Of a stretch of 64,000 nt of DNA, positions 62,160 to 64,000 are shown piece by piece. Below the pieces are notes generated by a model. That model saw only the letters and a program-made list of their open reading frames with translations. It had not been told where the DNA came from and searched no databases. The DNA is taken from the NCBI RefSeq assembly GCF_001028665.1, contig NZ_CP011504.1, positions 2,542,001 to 2,606,000 of the forward strand, written 5' to 3'. This DNA is from Burkholderia pyrrocinia. GTDB taxonomy: Bacteria > Pseudomonadota > Gammaproteobacteria > Burkholderiales > Burkholderiaceae. Both the position numbers and the translations under genes were made by a program. The stretch's first letter is position 1. Each line of letters begins with the position of its first letter.

Positions 62160-63256
62160 GCACGATGCTTCCTGGCCCGCTGCATACGCCGCTCTGCGAC
62201 CTGCTCGGCTGCCGCTACCCGATCGTGCAGACCGCGATGGGCTGGGTCGCCGACGCGCGGCTCGTCGCGGCCACCTCCAATGCGGGCGGTTTCGGCTTCC
62301 TGGCCGGCGCGACGCTCGAACCGGATCAGGTCGAGGCCGAGATCCTGAAGGTGAAGTCGCTGACGGACCAGCCGTTCGGCATCAACTTCCACATGTTCCA
62401 GAAGAACGCCGCGCAGGTGGTCGATCTCGCGATCGAGCACCGGTTGCGCGCAGTGAGCTACGGCCGCGGGCCCGATGCGAAGACGATCCGCCGCTTCAAG
62501 GATGCCGGCATCGTCTGCATGCCGACCGTCGGTGCGCCGAAGCATGCGGCGAAGGCCGTCGAACTCGGCGCGGACGTCGTGACGGTGCAGGGCGCGGAAG
62601 GCGGCGGGCACACGGGCTCGGTGCCGACCACGCTGCTGCTGCCGAAGGTGCTCGACGCGGTGCGGGTGCCGGTCGTCGCGGCCGGCGGGTTCTTCGACGG
62701 GCGCGGGCTGGCTGCCGCGCTGGCATACGGCGCGGCCGGCATCGCGATGGGCACGCGCTTCCTGATGAGCGCCGAATCGCCGGTGCCGCGCGAGACGCTC
62801 GACCGCTATGTCGCGGTCGGCGACCCGGCGCGCATCCGCGTGTCGGACGCGCTCGACGGGCTGCCGCAACGGATGATCGACAACCCGTATCTGCTGAAGC
62901 TCGAACGCTTCGGCCGGCTGCGCCGCACGCTGTTCGCGCTGAAGACGGCCGACGCCTGGCGGCGCCAGAACGGGCTGCGCGCGAGCGACATGCTCGGCCT
63001 CGCGATCAAGGCGCTGCGCTCGCACGACTACACGGCAAGCCAGACGCTGATGGCCGCGAACGCGCCGTTCCTGATCCAGCGCGCGATTGTCGAGGGCCGC
63101 CCCGACGAAGGCGTGCTGCCGAGCGGCCAGGCGGCGGCGATGATCGGCGCGATCGAATCGTGCGACGCGCTGATCGCGCGGATCGTCGCGGAAGCCGGCG
63201 AGCGGCTCGACGCACTGGCCGCGCTGCGTGGCGCGGCGGCGGCGCAGACCGCATGA
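62156..63256 (+). CDS. ipdC: IpdC-like nitronate monooxygenase-family flavoprotein
   Basis: A 366-residue FMN TIM-barrel protein of the 2-nitropropane dioxygenase family: YPIVQTAMGWVADARLVAAT, NAGGFGFLAGATL, VVTVQGAEGGGHTGSVPTT and VAAGGFFDGRGLAAALAYGA. These and the C-terminal QTLMAANAPFLIQRAIVEG match IpdC (Rv3553-type), which oxidises a steroid C/D-ring CoA thioester. The start overlaps the previous stop (ATGA). Confidence 0.83.
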   Translation: MSTMLPGPLHTPLCDLLGCRYPIVQTAMGWVADARLVAATSNAGGFGFLAGATLEPDQVEAEILKVKSLTDQPFGINFHMFQKNAAQVVDLAIEHRLRAVSYGRGPDAKTIRRFKDAGIVCMPTVGAPKHAAKAVELGADVVTVQGAEGGGHTGSVPTTLLLPKVLDAVRVPVVAAGGFFDGRGLAAALAYGAAGIAMGTRFLMSAESPVPRETLDRYVAVGDPARIRVSDALDGLPQRMIDNPYLLKLERFGRLRRTLFALKTADAWRRQNGLRASDMLGLAIKALRSHDYTASQTLMAANAPFLIQRAIVEGRPDEGVLPSGQAAAMIGAIESCDALIARIVAEAGERLDALAALRGAAAAQTA

Positions 63257-63281
63257 AGAACATCACAGGGAGGCAATGGAG

Positions 63282-64000
63282 ATGACAGCATCCAATCACC
63301 CGGCCGGCGCGATGCCGTTCCGGATCGACCGCGCAGACGGCATCGCCGAACTGGTGATCGCGCATCCGCCCGTGAACGCGCTCGACGCGCAGGGCTGGCA
63401 CGCGCTCTCCCGCGCGCTCGACGCGCTCGGCGAAGACGACGACGTGCGCGTGATCGTCGTGCGCGGCGAAGGCCGCGGCTTCTGCGCGGGCGTCGACATC
63501 AAGGAACTGGCTGCGCACCCGGAGCGGATCGTGGCGGTCAACGCCGGCAACTACGCGACGTTCCGCGCGGTGCACCGCAACCCGAAGCCGGTGATCGCGG
63601 CCGTGCACGGCTTCGTGCTCGGCGGCGGGATCGGCATCTGCGGCGCGGCGGACATCGTCGTCGCGGCCGATTGCGCGCGCTTCGGCGTGCCCGAGATCGA
63701 CCGCGGCGCGATGGGCGGCGGCGCGCACCTGCAGCGGCTGTTCGGCGTGCAGAAGGTGCGCACGATGTACTTCACCGGCGAGATGATCGACGCGGCCGAA
63801 GCGTACCGGCTCGGCGCGGTCGAGCAGGTCGTCGCACGCGATGCGCTGCGCGACGCGGCGCTTGCGATCGCCCGCAAGATCGCGGACAAGAGCCCGGCGA
63901 TGGTGCGGCTCGCAAAGGAGGCGCTGAACGGCGTCGAGGACGGCGATCTCGAGGACAAGTACCGCTGGGAGCAGGGCTTCACGCTGCAGGCGTACATGAC
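63282..64000 (+). CDS. EchA20-like enoyl-CoA hydratase, 3' end missing
   Basis: About 239 residues are present; the gene runs off the right edge. Crotonase motifs are VRGEGRGFCAGVDIKEL and VHGFVLGGGIGICGAADIVV. The end YRWEQGFTLQAYM and PEIDRGAMGGGAHLQRLFG match EchA20, which acts beside IpdABC in steroid ring degradation. The start at 63282 is 8 nt after AGGGAGG; an ATG at 63276 is too close to it. Confidence 0.83.
   Translation, partial: MTASNHPAGAMPFRIDRADGIAELVIAHPPVNALDAQGWHALSRALDALGEDDDVRVIVVRGEGRGFCAGVDIKELAAHPERIVAVNAGNYATFRAVHRNPKPVIAAVHGFVLGGGIGICGAADIVVAADCARFGVPEIDRGAMGGGAHLQRLFGVQKVRTMYFTGEMIDAAEAYRLGAVEQVVARDALRDAALAIARKIADKSPAMVRLAKEALNGVEDGDLEDKYRWEQGFTLQAYM

Noticed and set aside
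1..64000. CRISPR arrays, tRNA/rRNA genes and intact insertion sequences
   Set aside because: No regularly spaced repeats, no cloverleaf or rRNA-like stretches and no transposase genes were found; the only recombinase is the orphan at 41912-43105.

Overview
The window is GC-rich (roughly two-thirds G+C), densely coded, and carries families typical of Burkholderia, such as MprF/AcvB, a NasST-controlled nitrate operon ending in a nitrate reductase-flavoreductase fusion, DUF4148 and YXWGXW proteins, many LysR regulators and a large catabolic operon. It most likely comes from a Burkholderia (cepacia-complex-like) replicon. This is inferred from gene content, not from a database search. No rRNA, tRNA, CRISPR array or intact insertion sequence was seen.

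Layout. (1) 1-11 kb: assimilatory nitrate reduction. nasT-nasS (sensor and antiterminator) and cobA (siroheme precursor) lie on the minus strand. The plus strand carries a nitrate transporter, nirB, nirD and a giant nitrate reductase fused to a CysJ-like flavoreductase. The 300 bp before the transporter holds two NtrC-type boxes, a sigma-54 promoter and a two-hairpin ANTAR-type leader ending in an intrinsic terminator, so general nitrogen limitation and nitrate sensing appear to act in series. (2) 11-22.5 kb: an SDR/GlcG pair with a divergent LysR gene; mprF-acvB for aminoacyl-phosphatidylglycerol metabolism; cysI plus DUF934 for sulfite reduction; a MocR regulator; and a fragment of an MFS gene. 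(3) 22.8-33.5 kb: a PotD-like binding protein overlapping a membrane diguanylate cyclase (resembling Vibrio NspS/MbaA), then an amino-acid block with D-serine dehydratase and its LysR regulator, a TauE/SafE permease, a LysR-LysE pair and a YddG-type exporter. (4) 33.9-47 kb: a Tat-exported purple-acid-phosphatase-like enzyme; an ECF sigma locus whose operon and the nearby DUF1800/DUF1501 operon share an almost identical promoter block; a lone tyrosine recombinase; a LuxR regulator; small lipoproteins; and a DHA2 drug exporter.

(5) 47.3-64 kb: two plus-strand operons whose products together resemble bacterial steroid catabolism. The first encodes an LLM monooxygenase, an HsaA-like oxygenase, a KstD-like dehydrogenase, an HsaB-like flavin reductase, a KshB-like iron-sulfur reductase, a FadD3-like CoA ligase and an SDR. 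The second encodes an HsaC-like extradiol dioxygenase, IpdA, IpdB, an enoyl-CoA hydratase, an IpdC-like flavoprotein and an EchA20-like hydratase that runs off the end. An outer-membrane protein gene and a FitAB-type toxin-antitoxin module sit between the two operons. The substrate cannot be read from sequence; a steroid or another polycyclic isoprenoid is the best inference. KshA and HsaD equivalents are not in the window.
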